Shown piece by piece: positions 43,148-52,220 of a stretch of 64,000 nt of DNA. Under the pieces are notes generated by a model. It was not told the origin of the DNA. It ran no database searches and saw only the letters and a program-made list of their open reading frames with translations. Each line of letters opens with the position of its first letter. Position 1 is the first letter of the stretch. The position numbers and the translations under genes were made by a program. The DNA is from JAGXRK01 sp963804005 (GTDB lineage Bacteria; Bacteroidota; Ignavibacteria; Ignavibacteriales; Ignavibacteriaceae). The stretch spans positions 1 to 64,000 of the forward strand of contig CAWDOP010000010.1 of NCBI GenBank assembly GCA_963804005.1, in the 5' to 3' direction.

Positions 43148-45157
43148 ATGACGGAAGCAATAAATAATCTTAAAAAATATTGTAATAGTCTAACCCAATA
43201 TTCACGATATAAAACCAGAGAAGTTTATATAGGAGATATTCCGCTTGGTGGAAATAATCCTATCCGTATTCAGTCAATGACTATAACTAATACAATGGAT
43301 ACCAAGGCTACTGTTGAACAAACAATACGTATGGTTGAAGCAGGATGCGAATATGTAAGAATAACTGCCCCAAGCATTAATGAAGCACAGAATCTTGAAA
43401 ATATAAAAAAAGAACTACGGGCACATGGATATAATGTTCCTCTTATTGCAGATATTCATTTCACTCCAAATGCTGCAGAACTTGCTGCAAGAATTGTTGA
43501 AAAAGTAAGAATAAATCCTGGCAATTATGCTGATAAAAAAAGATTTGATATCGCTGAATACACTGATACTCAATATGAAGCTGAGCTGAATCGAATTAGA
43601 GAAAAATTCACTCCCCTCGTTAAAATTTGTAAGGAATATGGAACCGCAATGCGAATAGGAACAAATCACGGTTCCTTATCTGATAGAATAATGAGTCGTT
43701 ACGGCGATACTCCTCTTGGAATGGTTGAATCTGCTTTAGAGTTTTTAAGAATTTGTGAGGATAATAATTATCATAACATTGTTCTTTCGATGAAAGCAAG
43801 TAATCCCAAAGTGATGGTTCAGGCTTACAGACTTTTAATCAGAAAGATGGAAGATGAGAAAATGAACTATCCTCTTCATCTTGGTGTAACCGAAGCTGGC
43901 GGTGGCGAAGACGGCAGAATTAAATCAGCCGTTGGAATTGGAACATTGCTTGAAGATGGAATTGGCGATACAATAAGAGTGTCATTAACCGAAGATCCTG
44001 AATTTGAAGTTCCCGTTGCAATTGCGCTCGCAAAAAGATACGAAGAAAGAGAAAAACACAATCCGATAAAACCAATTGATGATTCACCAATTGATCCTTT
44101 TGTTTACAACAAAAGAAACTCCTTTGAGGTTTTAGGAATTGGCGAAAGTAAGGTTCCGCGTGTTGTAGCAGATTATTCAAAGCGTGGCGTTCTTAATTAT
44201 ATAGATTTAAATGATATTGGTTTTTCATACAATGAGCAAACTGATAAATGGAATCTCACAGATAGTGCTGCTGATTTGATTTATCTCGGCAATAAAATCT
44301 TACCAGTCAATTGTCCCAATGGTTTAAAGGCTGTTTATGATTATAACATCTGGAAAAGTCTAGAGAACAATAATAACAGTTATCCGATACTCAATGTTGA
44401 TGAATATCTTAACAATATTAAATTATCTGATGAACTCAACTTTTTGAGTATTAGAATTGGGGATTTGAATGAGGAACTTTACTACAAATTAAAATCAGAT
44501 AAAACTGTTGTCTTAGTTTTAGAGACGAATAATCTTCACGGAATGGCAGAACAGCGAAGAGCATTTTTTGAATTATTGGAAAAGCAGATTGAGAATCCCG
44601 TTATAATAAGAAGAGATTATTCTGATGTAAGTTTTGATCAATTAAGATTATATGCATCAACAGACCTTGGCGGCTTGTTGATTGATGGATTTGGAGATGG
44701 CGTTTGGATTTCCGTTCAAAGTATTAAGGAAAATCCCCCAACTCAAAATACTTATGTAAGAAGTTTTATCAACAAAAAAGAATCTTTAGAAAAAATTATC
44801 AACAGGACATTGTTTGGAATATTACAGGCTGCAAGAGTCAGAATATCTAAAACAGAATATATCGCTTGTCCATCCTGTGGAAGAACTTTATTTGATCTTC
44901 AAGAAACAACAGAAAAAATCCGCCAACAAACCGAACATCTTAAGGGAGTTAAGATAGCCGTGATGGGTTGTATTGTAAACGGACCCGGAGAAATGGCAGA
45001 TGCTGATTATGGTTATGTTGGTTCTGGTGTAGATAAAATAACCCTTTACAGAGAAAAGGACATTGTGCGCCGAAATGTACCCGCAAAAGAAGCTGTAAAC
45101 GCATTAATTGAGCTAATTAAAGAGGATAATCGCTGGATTGAGACAAAACACAATTAA
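43148..45157 (+). CDS. ispG: (E)-4-hydroxy-3-methylbut-2-enyl-diphosphate synthase, long form
   Basis: A 669-residue enzyme of the MEP isoprenoid pathway that converts MEcPP to HMBPP using a [4Fe-4S] cluster. TIM-barrel N-terminal domain: NPIRIQSMTITNTMDTKATV, MVEAGCEYVRITAPS, PLIADIHF (about 30-110), MRIGTNHGSLSDR and LGVTEAGGGEDG (about 245). A large inserted domain covers about 300-570. The C-terminal cluster-binding domain has ACPSCGRTLFDLQ and KIAVMGCIVNGPGEMADADY, whose three Cys ligate the cluster. The long form (over 600) is typical of Bacteroidota/Chlorobi, Chlamydiae and plants. Intact and complete; ends about 140 bases before a terminator. Confidence 0.96.
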   Translation: MTEAINNLKKYCNSLTQYSRYKTREVYIGDIPLGGNNPIRIQSMTITNTMDTKATVEQTIRMVEAGCEYVRITAPSINEAQNLENIKKELRAHGYNVPLIADIHFTPNAAELAARIVEKVRINPGNYADKKRFDIAEYTDTQYEAELNRIREKFTPLVKICKEYGTAMRIGTNHGSLSDRIMSRYGDTPLGMVESALEFLRICEDNNYHNIVLSMKASNPKVMVQAYRLLIRKMEDEKMNYPLHLGVTEAGGGEDGRIKSAVGIGTLLEDGIGDTIRVSLTEDPEFEVPVAIALAKRYEEREKHNPIKPIDDSPIDPFVYNKRNSFEVLGIGESKVPRVVADYSKRGVLNYIDLNDIGFSYNEQTDKWNLTDSAADLIYLGNKILPVNCPNGLKAVYDYNIWKSLENNNNSYPILNVDEYLNNIKLSDELNFLSIRIGDLNEELYYKLKSDKTVVLVLETNNLHGMAEQRRAFFELLEKQIENPVIIRRDYSDVSFDQLRLYASTDLGGLLIDGFGDGVWISVQSIKENPPTQNTYVRSFINKKESLEKIINRTLFGILQAARVRISKTEYIACPSCGRTLFDLQETTEKIRQQTEHLKGVKIAVMGCIVNGPGEMADADYGYVGSGVDKITLYREKDIVRRNVPAKEAVNALIELIKEDNRWIETKHN

Positions 45158-45297
45158 AAATTGTTTATTTAAAGAAGATAATTTATATTTAGTTACTTAA
45201 TATGAACGGTTATAAGAAAGAAAAAGAAAAGTTACTTCTCCTTGAGCAAACGGAAATAAAGATTAAAAACAGCTTAAGGTCTTGATTTTTTGAGAAT

Positions 45298-45328
45298 GCA
45301 CCCCGGTAAACCCGGGGTGCTTTTTTTT
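45298..45328 (+). terminator. Terminator between ispG and the Nif3-like gene
   Basis: GCACCCCGG (45298-45306) and CCGGGGTGC (45312-45320) with a five-base loop, followed by eight T. Very strong, GC-rich stem. It is placed only 10 bases before the start of the Nif3-like gene. Confidence 0.93.
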
Positions 45329-45337
45329 GTCAATTTT

Positions 45338-46447
45338 ATGAAATGTTACGAAATATTTAGATTCATCGAAGACTGGGCGCCCAAAGGCATTGCCTGGGAT
45401 AAAGATAATGTCGGATTACAGGTAGGCTCTGCAGACAATGTGTTAAAAAACATTCTGCTCTGCCTCGACTTAAACGATAAGGTGGTGGATGAAGCAGTCA
45501 AGAAAAATTGCAGCCTTATTATTAGTCATCATCCGCTGCTCTTTCGACCACTTAAAAAGATAGATACACAGTCCGACAAAACCTCCAGAATAATAGAAAA
45601 ACTTCTTAAGCATAACATCACTCTTTACTCAGCACACACAAACTTAGATTTTACAAAAGATGGAGTAAGCTTTAAGCTTGCAGAAAAACTTAATCTAAAA
45701 AATTCTTCTTTTCTTCAGAACTTATCCTCAAACCAATTCAAGCTTTCGGTTTTTGTTCCTTTCACACATATTAATGAGGTTGCTCAGGCTATTCATAATG
45801 CCGGTGGTGGAGTAATCGGGGAATATACTCACTGCAGTTTTAGAACTATTGGAACAGGAACTTTCAAAGGCTCGGCAAAATCTGATCCAATGCTGGGCAA
45901 AAAAACAAATCTTGAATATGTAGATGAAGTTAAGCTCGAGGTTTTAATAGATTCATTCAACTCTTCAAAAATTATTTCAGCAATGATTACTGCTCACCCT
46001 TATGAAGAAGTTGCTTATGATCTTTATCCTCTTGCAAATGAAAATATTAATTACGGAATGGGTGTTCTTGGATATCTGGAACAACCAATGAACGAAAAAG
46101 ATTTTTTAGGCTATGTGTATAAATCATTAAAGATAAAAAACTTCAGATACACAAAAGGGAAAAACAATAAAATTAAAAAAGTTGCTGTTTGCGGGGGATC
46201 AGGAAGCGATTTACTCTCAACAGCTATTAAGAAAAAAGCTGATGCTTTTATAACGGCTGATGTAAAATATCACACCTTTGATGAGGCACAGCATGAAATT
46301 TTATTAATTGATGCAGGTCATTACGAGACAGAGATATTTTCCCTGGATGAAGTCGAAAAAAAATTAAAGAAATTTTTATCAAATAAACAAAATAAGGTTT
46401 TTAAGTATAAGGGAACTACAAATCCCATTAAATTTTATAATATCTAA
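45338..46447 (+). CDS. Nif3-like dinuclear metal protein
   Basis: A 369-residue protein of the NIF3/YbgI/YqfO family with an inserted PII-like domain, as in YqfO. The start is the ATG at 45338 (MKCYEIFRFIEDWAPKGIAW), since an upstream in-frame ATG runs through the terminator. Metal ligands: VIDEAVKKNCSLIISHHPLLF-like segment (HH about 63-64), SAHTNLDFTKDGVSF (about 103-117), and the C-terminal ADVKYHTFDEAQHEILLIDAGHYETE (about 307-332) with His and Glu ligands. Hexameric protein, often annotated as GTP cyclohydrolase I type 2, but a physiological reaction is not established. Start 10 bases after a terminator, so it has its own promoter or reads through. Confidence 0.9.
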   Translation: MKCYEIFRFIEDWAPKGIAWDKDNVGLQVGSADNVLKNILLCLDLNDKVVDEAVKKNCSLIISHHPLLFRPLKKIDTQSDKTSRIIEKLLKHNITLYSAHTNLDFTKDGVSFKLAEKLNLKNSSFLQNLSSNQFKLSVFVPFTHINEVAQAIHNAGGGVIGEYTHCSFRTIGTGTFKGSAKSDPMLGKKTNLEYVDEVKLEVLIDSFNSSKIISAMITAHPYEEVAYDLYPLANENINYGMGVLGYLEQPMNEKDFLGYVYKSLKIKNFRYTKGKNNKIKKVAVCGGSGSDLLSTAIKKKADAFITADVKYHTFDEAQHEILLIDAGHYETEIFSLDEVEKKLKKFLSNKQNKVFKYKGTTNPIKFYNI

Positions 46448-46461
46448 GGAGTAGAAACAAA

Positions 46462-47184
46462 TTGTTAAATAGATTAAAGACACTTTATCAACTTCAATTT
46501 ATTGATGATCAGCTTGATGTGCTGGAAGAACTTCGCGGCGACTTACCCAATACTGTTAAAGACCTCGAAAGCAAAATCACTGAAATGAAAGAAGATATCC
46601 AGAGTAAAGAGAAACAACAGAAAGAATCAGTTGAAAAAAGAGAATCAAACGAAAAAGAAATGGAACGTCTTCTTGAAAATCAGAAAAGATTTAAAGCTCA
46701 ATTATACCAGGTAAGAAATAACAAAGAGTATGATGCCCTCACAAAAGAAATCGATCATACTGAAGAACAAATAACCAAAATGGAAGCTGAGAACGAAGCT
46801 TTGGTAGATTTAAGTAAATCTTTGTCACAACAGATTGAAGAAAGTTTGCCAGCACTAGATGAGCTGCAAAAAGGACTTAAAGAAAAAGAAGCTGATTTGA
46901 AAGAAATCATCAAGGCAAACGAAAGAGAAGAATTAAAACTTCAAGCAGAAAGAAAAAAAGTTGAAGGACAGGTTAAGAAAGCCGATGTTTCCGTTTATAT
47001 GAGAATCAGAAAGGCTAAAAAAGGCAAGGCAGTAGTTACAATAAAACGGTCTGCTTGCTCGGGTTGCCACAATATCGTTCCTTCTCAGCGTCAGCTTGAA
47101 ATAAGAAGAAATAATAAGCTTTTCTTCTGCGAGTACTGTGGTAGAATTCTTGTTTCACAAGAAATTGCTGATTCGCAAGAATAA
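46462..47184 (+). CDS. Coiled-coil zinc-ribbon protein (CT398-like)
   Basis: A 240-residue protein. Residues about 10-175 are a long antiparallel coiled coil rich in Glu/Lys (KITEMKEDIQSKEKQQKES and following). The C-terminal zinc ribbon has ACSGCHNIVPSQRQLEIRRN followed by FFCEYCGRILV (CxxC...CxxC, about 199-228). This is the DUF164/zf-RING_7 family to which chlamydial CT398 belongs; proposed to bind sigma-54 or vesicle proteins there, role not settled. A TTG start at 46462 is supported by AAGGAG eight bases upstream. It lies 14 bases after the Nif3-like gene, a gene pair often conserved in this phylum group. Confidence 0.88.
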   Translation: MLNRLKTLYQLQFIDDQLDVLEELRGDLPNTVKDLESKITEMKEDIQSKEKQQKESVEKRESNEKEMERLLENQKRFKAQLYQVRNNKEYDALTKEIDHTEEQITKMEAENEALVDLSKSLSQQIEESLPALDELQKGLKEKEADLKEIIKANEREELKLQAERKKVEGQVKKADVSVYMRIRKAKKGKAVVTIKRSACSGCHNIVPSQRQLEIRRNNKLFFCEYCGRILVSQEIADSQE

Positions 47185-47457
47185 GATTAAAATTAAATCT
47201 TAGACCGCTGCAAATCCATAAACACTTAGGATTTTGCAGCAGTAAAATGGAGAAAATTTTTCCTTTCTATGTCCCCGGTTTTATTCAAAAACTAAATTTG
47301 TAATTCTCTCTTTTCTGATGATTCTACGTCCATAATTTATTATATTCGCAACAAGAAACTTTTACATCTTTATATTTAATATTTTAGTTTAATTTGTAAT
47401 TGACAGGAGTGAATTAGTTAAAAAATTAATTTGTCTCCATTTTATAAAAGAATAATC

Positions 47458-47872
47458 ATATAATTTAATCCGGGCAGCCGCTCTCCGATCTATCGGGGGG
47501 AGGAAAGTCCGAACTTCACAGAACAGGGTGCCGGGTAACTCCCGGGTGTTCCGATCTATCGGGACAACTGATAGTGCCACAGAAAATATACCGCCACGAT
47601 TTAACTGCCGTTAGGCTGTTATTGTCGGGGTAAGGGTGAAATGGCGAGGTAAGAGCTCACCGCTCCATTGGTAACATCGGAGGCATGGCAAACCACACTC
47701 GAAGCAAGGTCAAGTATGAAGGTCATTCCGAAATATTTCGGAACAGGGTTGTTCGCTCTGCGTTACCTTCGGGTAGACCGCTAGATCATGTTAGTAATAG
47801 CGTGACAAGATAAATGGTTGCCGCCCCGACTTGTCGGGGTTACAGAATTCGGCTTACAGGATTAAGTTATAT
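47458..47872 (+). ncRNA. rnpB: RNase P RNA (bacterial type)
   Basis: The conserved 5' part (CGGGCAGCCGCTCTC...GGGGGGAGGAAAGTCCG, about 47471-47511) and the conserved middle core (GGTAAGGGTGAAATGGCGAGGTAAGAGCTCACCG, about 47630-47664; described in pieces) are present, as is the 3' GAATTCGGCTTAC. Helix P1 is supported by ATATAATTTAATCC (47458-47471) pairing with GGATTAAGTTATAT (47859-47872). Several stems are long perfect hairpins: CCGATCTATCGG twice, CCGAAATATTTCGG and CCCCGACTTGTCGGGG. Length about 415 nt, near the type A average. It is the ribozyme that cuts tRNA precursors. The exact ends are inferred from the P1 pairing. Confidence 0.93.
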
Positions 47873-47920
47873 GGTGTGTTCTTCGAAATAGCAGTGCTGT
47901 AATTTGGGCTTATAATTCTT

Positions 47921-49648
47921 ATGTTGAAGAAACGCTGGACTATAAGAGAAATTGAAGATACGTACTCTGTAAAAGCCTTAGCAGATTCCCTAAACATTTC
48001 AGAAGTTTTGGCAAGGCTTTTAGTTTTACGTAACATCAACAACTTTTCAGAAGCCAGGTCATTTTTCCGACCTTCCCTTGATTCTCTTCACAATCCCTTT
48101 TTAATGGACGGTATGGAAGATGCAACCAGCCGTGTCATACAGGCTCTTACTGAAAATCAGCTTATATGTATTTACGGGGATTATGATGTTGACGGAACCT
48201 GTGCAACTGCCCTTTTATATCTCTTCCTTAAAGAACTCGATGCAAATGTTGATTTTTATATCCCCAAAAGATTAACAGAAGGTTACGGACTTTCCAAAGA
48301 AGGTATTGATGTAATAAAAGCTAATGGAGCTTCTCTTATTATTACAGTTGACTGTGGAATTACTGCTATAGAAGAAACCTATTATGCAAATCAGATAGGG
48401 ATGGATATTATAATTTGCGATCATCATCAGCCAAAAGATCAGTTACCGCCTGCTGTTGCTGTCCTGGATCCTCTCAAACCAAATTGTAATTATCCATACA
48501 AATATTTATCAGGCGCTGGTGTTGCACTAAAACTTGCTCAGGGTATTTGTGAAAGAATCGGCAGACGCGAAATGACAAATAAATATTTTGATCTTGTGTC
48601 TCTTGCCGGTGCTGCAGATATTGTTCCTCTTGTTGATGAGAACAGAATTCTTGTTAGAGAAGGAATGAATCAGATAAATACAAATCCTCGCCCAGGCATT
48701 CTTGCATTAATTGAATCGAGCAGTTTGCATTTAGGAAATTTAACTTCCGGACAAATTGTGTTCACACTTGCACCAAGAATTAATGCTGTTGGAAGATTAG
48801 GTGATGCACATAGAGCTGTAAATCTATTAATTGCCGATAACCAGCAGGAAGCTAATGAGCTTGCACAGGTTTTGGAAACTGAAAACTATGAAAGAAGAAA
48901 AATTGATGTAGATACTTTTGATGCAGCACTTCAGCTGGTTGAAAATTCAATTGATTTGGATAATGAGCTGGCAATTGTACTTCATCAGGAAGAATGGCAT
49001 CCAGGAGTAATTGGAATTGTTGCATCGAGACTTGTAGAGAAATATTACCGCCCCACAATCATGCTTACTACAATCGATGGTGTTGCAAAAGGTTCTGCAA
49101 GAAGTATTACTAATTTTAATATTTACGAAGCTCTTCAGAAGTGTGAAGATATGCTAATACACTTCGGCGGTCATCAAGCGGCAGCCGGACTGGCATTAGA
49201 AATTGATAAGTTAGATGATTTTAAAGATAAGTTTAATCAGATTGTAAAAGAATCGATTTCTGAAGAGGATCTTTTTCCCGAAGTAATTATTGACTCAAAA
49301 GTAAGATTCTCTGAAATAACTCCTAAGTTTATAAAAATACTTGATGAATTTTCACCATTCGGACCGGGAAATATGCGTGCCGTTTTTCTTGCTGAAGAAG
49401 TTGAGGTAATTAATTCACCAAGAATAGTTGGTAATAATCATATTATCGCTACATTTAAACAAAATGGATCTGATAAAGTGTTTGATACGATTGGGTTTAA
49501 TTTATCAGAATATTTTGATTTGATAAAGAGCAAGAATGTAAAGCTCGATATTGTTTTTACAATTGATAAGACAGTAAAAGACGGAAGAACTTTTCCTCAG
49601 TTTAGATTAAAAGATGTTAAACCAAGTAATATAGAAGAAATTAATTAG
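47921..49648 (+). CDS. recJ: Single-strand-specific exonuclease RecJ
   Basis: A 575-residue DHH-family 5'-3' exonuclease on single-stranded DNA used in recombination and mismatch repair. Motif I CIYGDYDVDGTCATALL (about 86-102), motif III with the CDHHQPKDQLP (about 166-176), LSGAGVALKLAQGIC and the DHHA1 domain motif IHFGGHQAAAGLALE (about 410-424), then an OB-like C-terminal part. The DHH triad is intact. It begins about 50 bases after the RNase P RNA and ends 11 bases before yebC, so recJ-yebC-ruvC-ruvA form a DNA-repair run. Confidence 0.95.
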   Translation: MLKKRWTIREIEDTYSVKALADSLNISEVLARLLVLRNINNFSEARSFFRPSLDSLHNPFLMDGMEDATSRVIQALTENQLICIYGDYDVDGTCATALLYLFLKELDANVDFYIPKRLTEGYGLSKEGIDVIKANGASLIITVDCGITAIEETYYANQIGMDIIICDHHQPKDQLPPAVAVLDPLKPNCNYPYKYLSGAGVALKLAQGICERIGRREMTNKYFDLVSLAGAADIVPLVDENRILVREGMNQINTNPRPGILALIESSSLHLGNLTSGQIVFTLAPRINAVGRLGDAHRAVNLLIADNQQEANELAQVLETENYERRKIDVDTFDAALQLVENSIDLDNELAIVLHQEEWHPGVIGIVASRLVEKYYRPTIMLTTIDGVAKGSARSITNFNIYEALQKCEDMLIHFGGHQAAAGLALEIDKLDDFKDKFNQIVKESISEEDLFPEVIIDSKVRFSEITPKFIKILDEFSPFGPGNMRAVFLAEEVEVINSPRIVGNNHIIATFKQNGSDKVFDTIGFNLSEYFDLIKSKNVKLDIVFTIDKTVKDGRTFPQFRLKDVKPSNIEEIN

Positions 49649-49659
49649 GAGCTAATAAA

Positions 49660-50385
49660 ATGTCCGGCCACTCCAAATGGGCAACTATTAAACGTAAAAA
49701 AGCAGCCATCGATGCAAAAAGAGGAAAGATTTTTACGAAGCTTATAAAAGAAATTACTATTGCTGCCAGACATGGCGGCGGTGATCTTGCCGGTAATCCA
49801 CGACTTAGATTAGCTGTTGACAATGCAAAAGCACAAAATATGCCGCAGGATAATATTGATCGTGCAATAAAAAAAGCTACCGGTGAACTTGAAGGAGTTA
49901 CTTATCACGAATTTACTTATGAAGGATACGGAACTGCCGGTGTTGCAGTTCTTGTTGAAGTTGCAACTGATAATAAAAACAGAACCGTTGCGGAAGTAAG
50001 ACATCACTTTAGTAAAAATGGCGGTAGTCTTGGTGAAAGTGGTTCTGTCGCTTGGATGTTCGACAGAAAAGGGATTGTGACTTTACCAAAGCAAGGTAAA
50101 ACCGAAGATGATATAATGAATATTATCATTGAAGCCGGTGCAGATGATTTACAAACTGAAGAAGATTTTTTTGAAGTTAGTACATCCATAGAATTTTTTG
50201 AAACTGTAAGAAAAGCGTTAGCTGAAAAAGGATTGGAAATTGAGAATGCTTCGCTTCAATGGGTTGCAAAAAATTTGATAGAAGTAAAAGGCGAAGATGC
50301 TGAAAAAGTAATGAGGCTTTTAGAATCACTAGAAGACTGTGATGATGTTCAGAATGTTTATTCCAATGCTGATATAATAGAATAA
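49660..50385 (+). CDS. yebC: YebC/PmpR-family regulator or translation factor
   Basis: A 241-residue protein with the family start MSGHSKWATIKRKKAAIDAK and the segments NMPQDNIDRAIKKATGE, YEGYGTAGVAVLVEVATDNK and GGSLGESGSVAWMF. The family was first seen as DNA-binding repressors; later work indicates roles in relieving ribosome stalling at proline stretches. It commonly sits with ruvC, as here (42 bases before ruvC). A start ATG follows GGAGCTAATAAA, a good ribosome site. Complete, full-length family member. Confidence 0.95.
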   Translation: MSGHSKWATIKRKKAAIDAKRGKIFTKLIKEITIAARHGGGDLAGNPRLRLAVDNAKAQNMPQDNIDRAIKKATGELEGVTYHEFTYEGYGTAGVAVLVEVATDNKNRTVAEVRHHFSKNGGSLGESGSVAWMFDRKGIVTLPKQGKTEDDIMNIIIEAGADDLQTEEDFFEVSTSIEFFETVRKALAEKGLEIENASLQWVAKNLIEVKGEDAEKVMRLLESLEDCDDVQNVYSNADIIE

Positions 50386-50427
50386 AGACTAATCTTTAAT
50401 TCTAAATTATGATCTTAAACTAATTAA

Positions 50428-50964
50428 ATGATTATACTCGGAGTTGATCCCGGAACTACTATTACGGGATACGGAATTATCAAACAATCGGGAAGTTCTT
50501 TTGCAAGAATTTCAAGCGGTATTATAAAACTTCCCTCTCCTAAACCTATTCCTCAGAGGCTTGAAGTTATTTATGATGAGCTCGACCGAATAATAAAATT
50601 ATTCAAACCGAATGAGTTTGCAATTGAAACTGCTTTTTACGGAAAGAATGTTCAATCCGCTATGAAGATTGGTTATGCACGGGGCGTTTCAATTCTTGCT
50701 GCTGTTCATAGCGGCTTACCTGTTAGCGAATACTCACCAAGAGAAATTAAAAAATCAGTTGTTGGAAAAGGTGCGGCTTCAAAGGAGCAGGTTAGTTTTA
50801 TGATTAAAACTTTGCTTAATTTACAATCATCAAAAATGAAGCTTGATGAAAGCGATGCACTTGCAACTGCGTTGTGTCATGCTTTTAGAATGAAAACTCC
50901 ATCAATAAAAACTAAAAGTTGGAAAGCGTTTGTCGAAGCGTATCCGGAAAGGGTTCTTCCCTAA
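50428..50964 (+). CDS. ruvC: Holliday-junction endonuclease RuvC
   Basis: A 178-residue RNase-H-fold nuclease that cuts four-way junctions. The four acidic active-site residues are visible: D7 in LGVDPGTTITGYG, Glu in FAIETAFYGKN (about 68), and the C-terminal pair in DESDALATALCHAF (about 138-141). It precedes ruvA by five bases, and ruvB must be elsewhere. The Tyr/Lys-rich DNA-contact loops are present. Complete. Confidence 0.95.
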   Translation: MIILGVDPGTTITGYGIIKQSGSSFARISSGIIKLPSPKPIPQRLEVIYDELDRIIKLFKPNEFAIETAFYGKNVQSAMKIGYARGVSILAAVHSGLPVSEYSPREIKKSVVGKGAASKEQVSFMIKTLLNLQSSKMKLDESDALATALCHAFRMKTPSIKTKSWKAFVEAYPERVLP

Positions 50965-50969
50965 TTATT

Positions 50970-51551
50970 ATGATCGGTTATCTTAAAGGTAAAATAATTT
51001 CTTCAAAACCAACTCAGATCATTTTAGATATAAACGGAGTTGGTTATAAAGTTGGCATTTCTATCAACACTTTTGAAAAGATAGTTGATAAAGAAGATGT
51101 TTCTCTTTTTATTCATACTCACGTTAAAGAAGATTCAATTTCACTTTACGGATTTTTCACCGAGTCTGAAAAAGAAATGTTTGAACTGCTAATTTCAATA
51201 AGTGGTATTGGCCCTAAAATAGCACTTGGACTTTTATCCGGCATTTCTGTTGAATCATTAAAAGAAGCAATAGAAGAAGGAAATATAGCCCGAATAACCG
51301 CGGTTCCCGGAATAGGAAGAAAAACTGCAGAAAGATTAGTTCTTGAATTAAGATCAAAAATTGAAGGCATTTCTGCCGGAGAGTTTACCACAGTACAACC
51401 AAGTATTAAGAGCGAAGCAATTTCTGCTTTAACAACACTTGGTTACAATGTTAAAGTTGCGGAAAAAGTTGTACGGGAACTATTGATTGAAAATTCAAAT
51501 TACGCTTTGGAAGATCTGATCAAAAAGGCTCTTGCAAACCTGAATAAATAA
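50970..51551 (+). CDS. ruvA: Holliday-junction branch-migration protein RuvA
   Basis: A 193-residue protein. Start at 50970 (MIGYLKGKIISSKPTQIILD), the standard RuvA beginning, rather than an upstream ATG inside ruvC. OB fold at 1-64, tandem helix-hairpin-helix at about 72-135 (LISISGIGPKIALGLLSGIS, ITAVPGIGRKTAERLVLELR), and the C-terminal RuvB-contact helices (AISALTTLGYNVKVAEKVVR). It tetramerises on junctions and loads RuvB helicase. Directly after ruvC, typical order. RuvB is not in the window. Confidence 0.95.
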   Translation: MIGYLKGKIISSKPTQIILDINGVGYKVGISINTFEKIVDKEDVSLFIHTHVKEDSISLYGFFTESEKEMFELLISISGIGPKIALGLLSGISVESLKEAIEEGNIARITAVPGIGRKTAERLVLELRSKIEGISAGEFTTVQPSIKSEAISALTTLGYNVKVAEKVVRELLIENSNYALEDLIKKALANLNK

Positions 51552-51563
51552 ACGCAAAGTATT

Positions 51564-52220
51564 TTATTTTACTTCACAAACTAGTTTTGCTATTCCCTCA
51601 ATTTCAGCCTCAAGTTTATCACCTTTATTAACTTTGCTTACACCTTTTGGCGTTCCGGTAAAAATTAAGTCTCCAGGTTCAAGCGTCATCAAAGAAGAAA
51701 TGTACTCAACTATTTGAGTTGGATTGAAGATCATTTTGCTCAACTGATCATTTTGTCTGATCTCACCGTTTACTTTAAGTGTAATTGTTTCAGTAAGATT
51801 TAATTTATAATCTTCTGAAGAAATAAAATCAGATAGTACTGTTGAAGTGTCAAAACATTTGGCAATCGTCCAGGGATGACCTTTTTTCTTTAACTCATTT
51901 TGAACATCTCGAAGAGTCATATCTAAACCGATTCCGTAACCGGCAATAGCTTTTTGTGCTTCTGTTTCAGTTGCATTTTTTACTTTTACTCCTATGAGCA
52001 GAACAAGTTCTGTTTCATGATGCATATCATTTGAAAAAGATGGATAAATTATTTTATCGCCAGAATAAATAACTGAGCTTGTTGTTTTAAGAAATATTAC
52101 GGGTTTTTCATGCTGCTCATTTCCAAGCTCTTTAATGTGCTCGACATAATTCCTGCCGACACAAACTATTTTACCAATTGGCATTTCTTTACTGCTGTTT
52201 TTTAGTTTTACTGTTTTCAT
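51564..52220 (-). CDS. Fumarylacetoacetate-hydrolase-family protein
   Basis: A 218-residue FAH-domain protein. Motifs: GKIVCVGRNYVEHIKELGNE (about 17-36), HHETELVLLIGVKVKNATE (metal-binding Glu residues, about 67-85), GIGLDMTLRDVQNELKKKGH and PGDLIFTGTPKGVSKVNKGD (about 188-207). Small members like this act as acylpyruvase or oxaloacetate decarboxylase in other organisms; the substrate here is not shown by sequence. The start codon overlaps the stop of the upstream secreted protein gene by four bases, so they are probably translated together. Confidence 0.9.
   Translation of the reverse strand: MKTVKLKNSSKEMPIGKIVCVGRNYVEHIKELGNEQHEKPVIFLKTTSSVIYSGDKIIYPSFSNDMHHETELVLLIGVKVKNATETEAQKAIAGYGIGLDMTLRDVQNELKKKGHPWTIAKCFDTSTVLSDFISSEDYKLNLTETITLKVNGEIRQNDQLSKMIFNPTQIVEYISSLMTLEPGDLIFTGTPKGVSKVNKGDKLEAEIEGIAKLVCEVK

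Noticed and set aside
45202..45285. A 27-codon Lys-rich frame (MNGYKKEKEKLLLLEQTE...) between ispG and the terminator at 45298
   Set aside because: It has no Shine-Dalgarno and a low-complexity composition that AT-rich sequence gives by chance. Its position before a terminator is suggestive but not enough.
47207..47240. Inverted repeat GCTGCAAATCC/GGATTTTGCAGC after the zinc-ribbon gene as a terminator
   Set aside because: One bulge and no T-run follows. Left unassigned.
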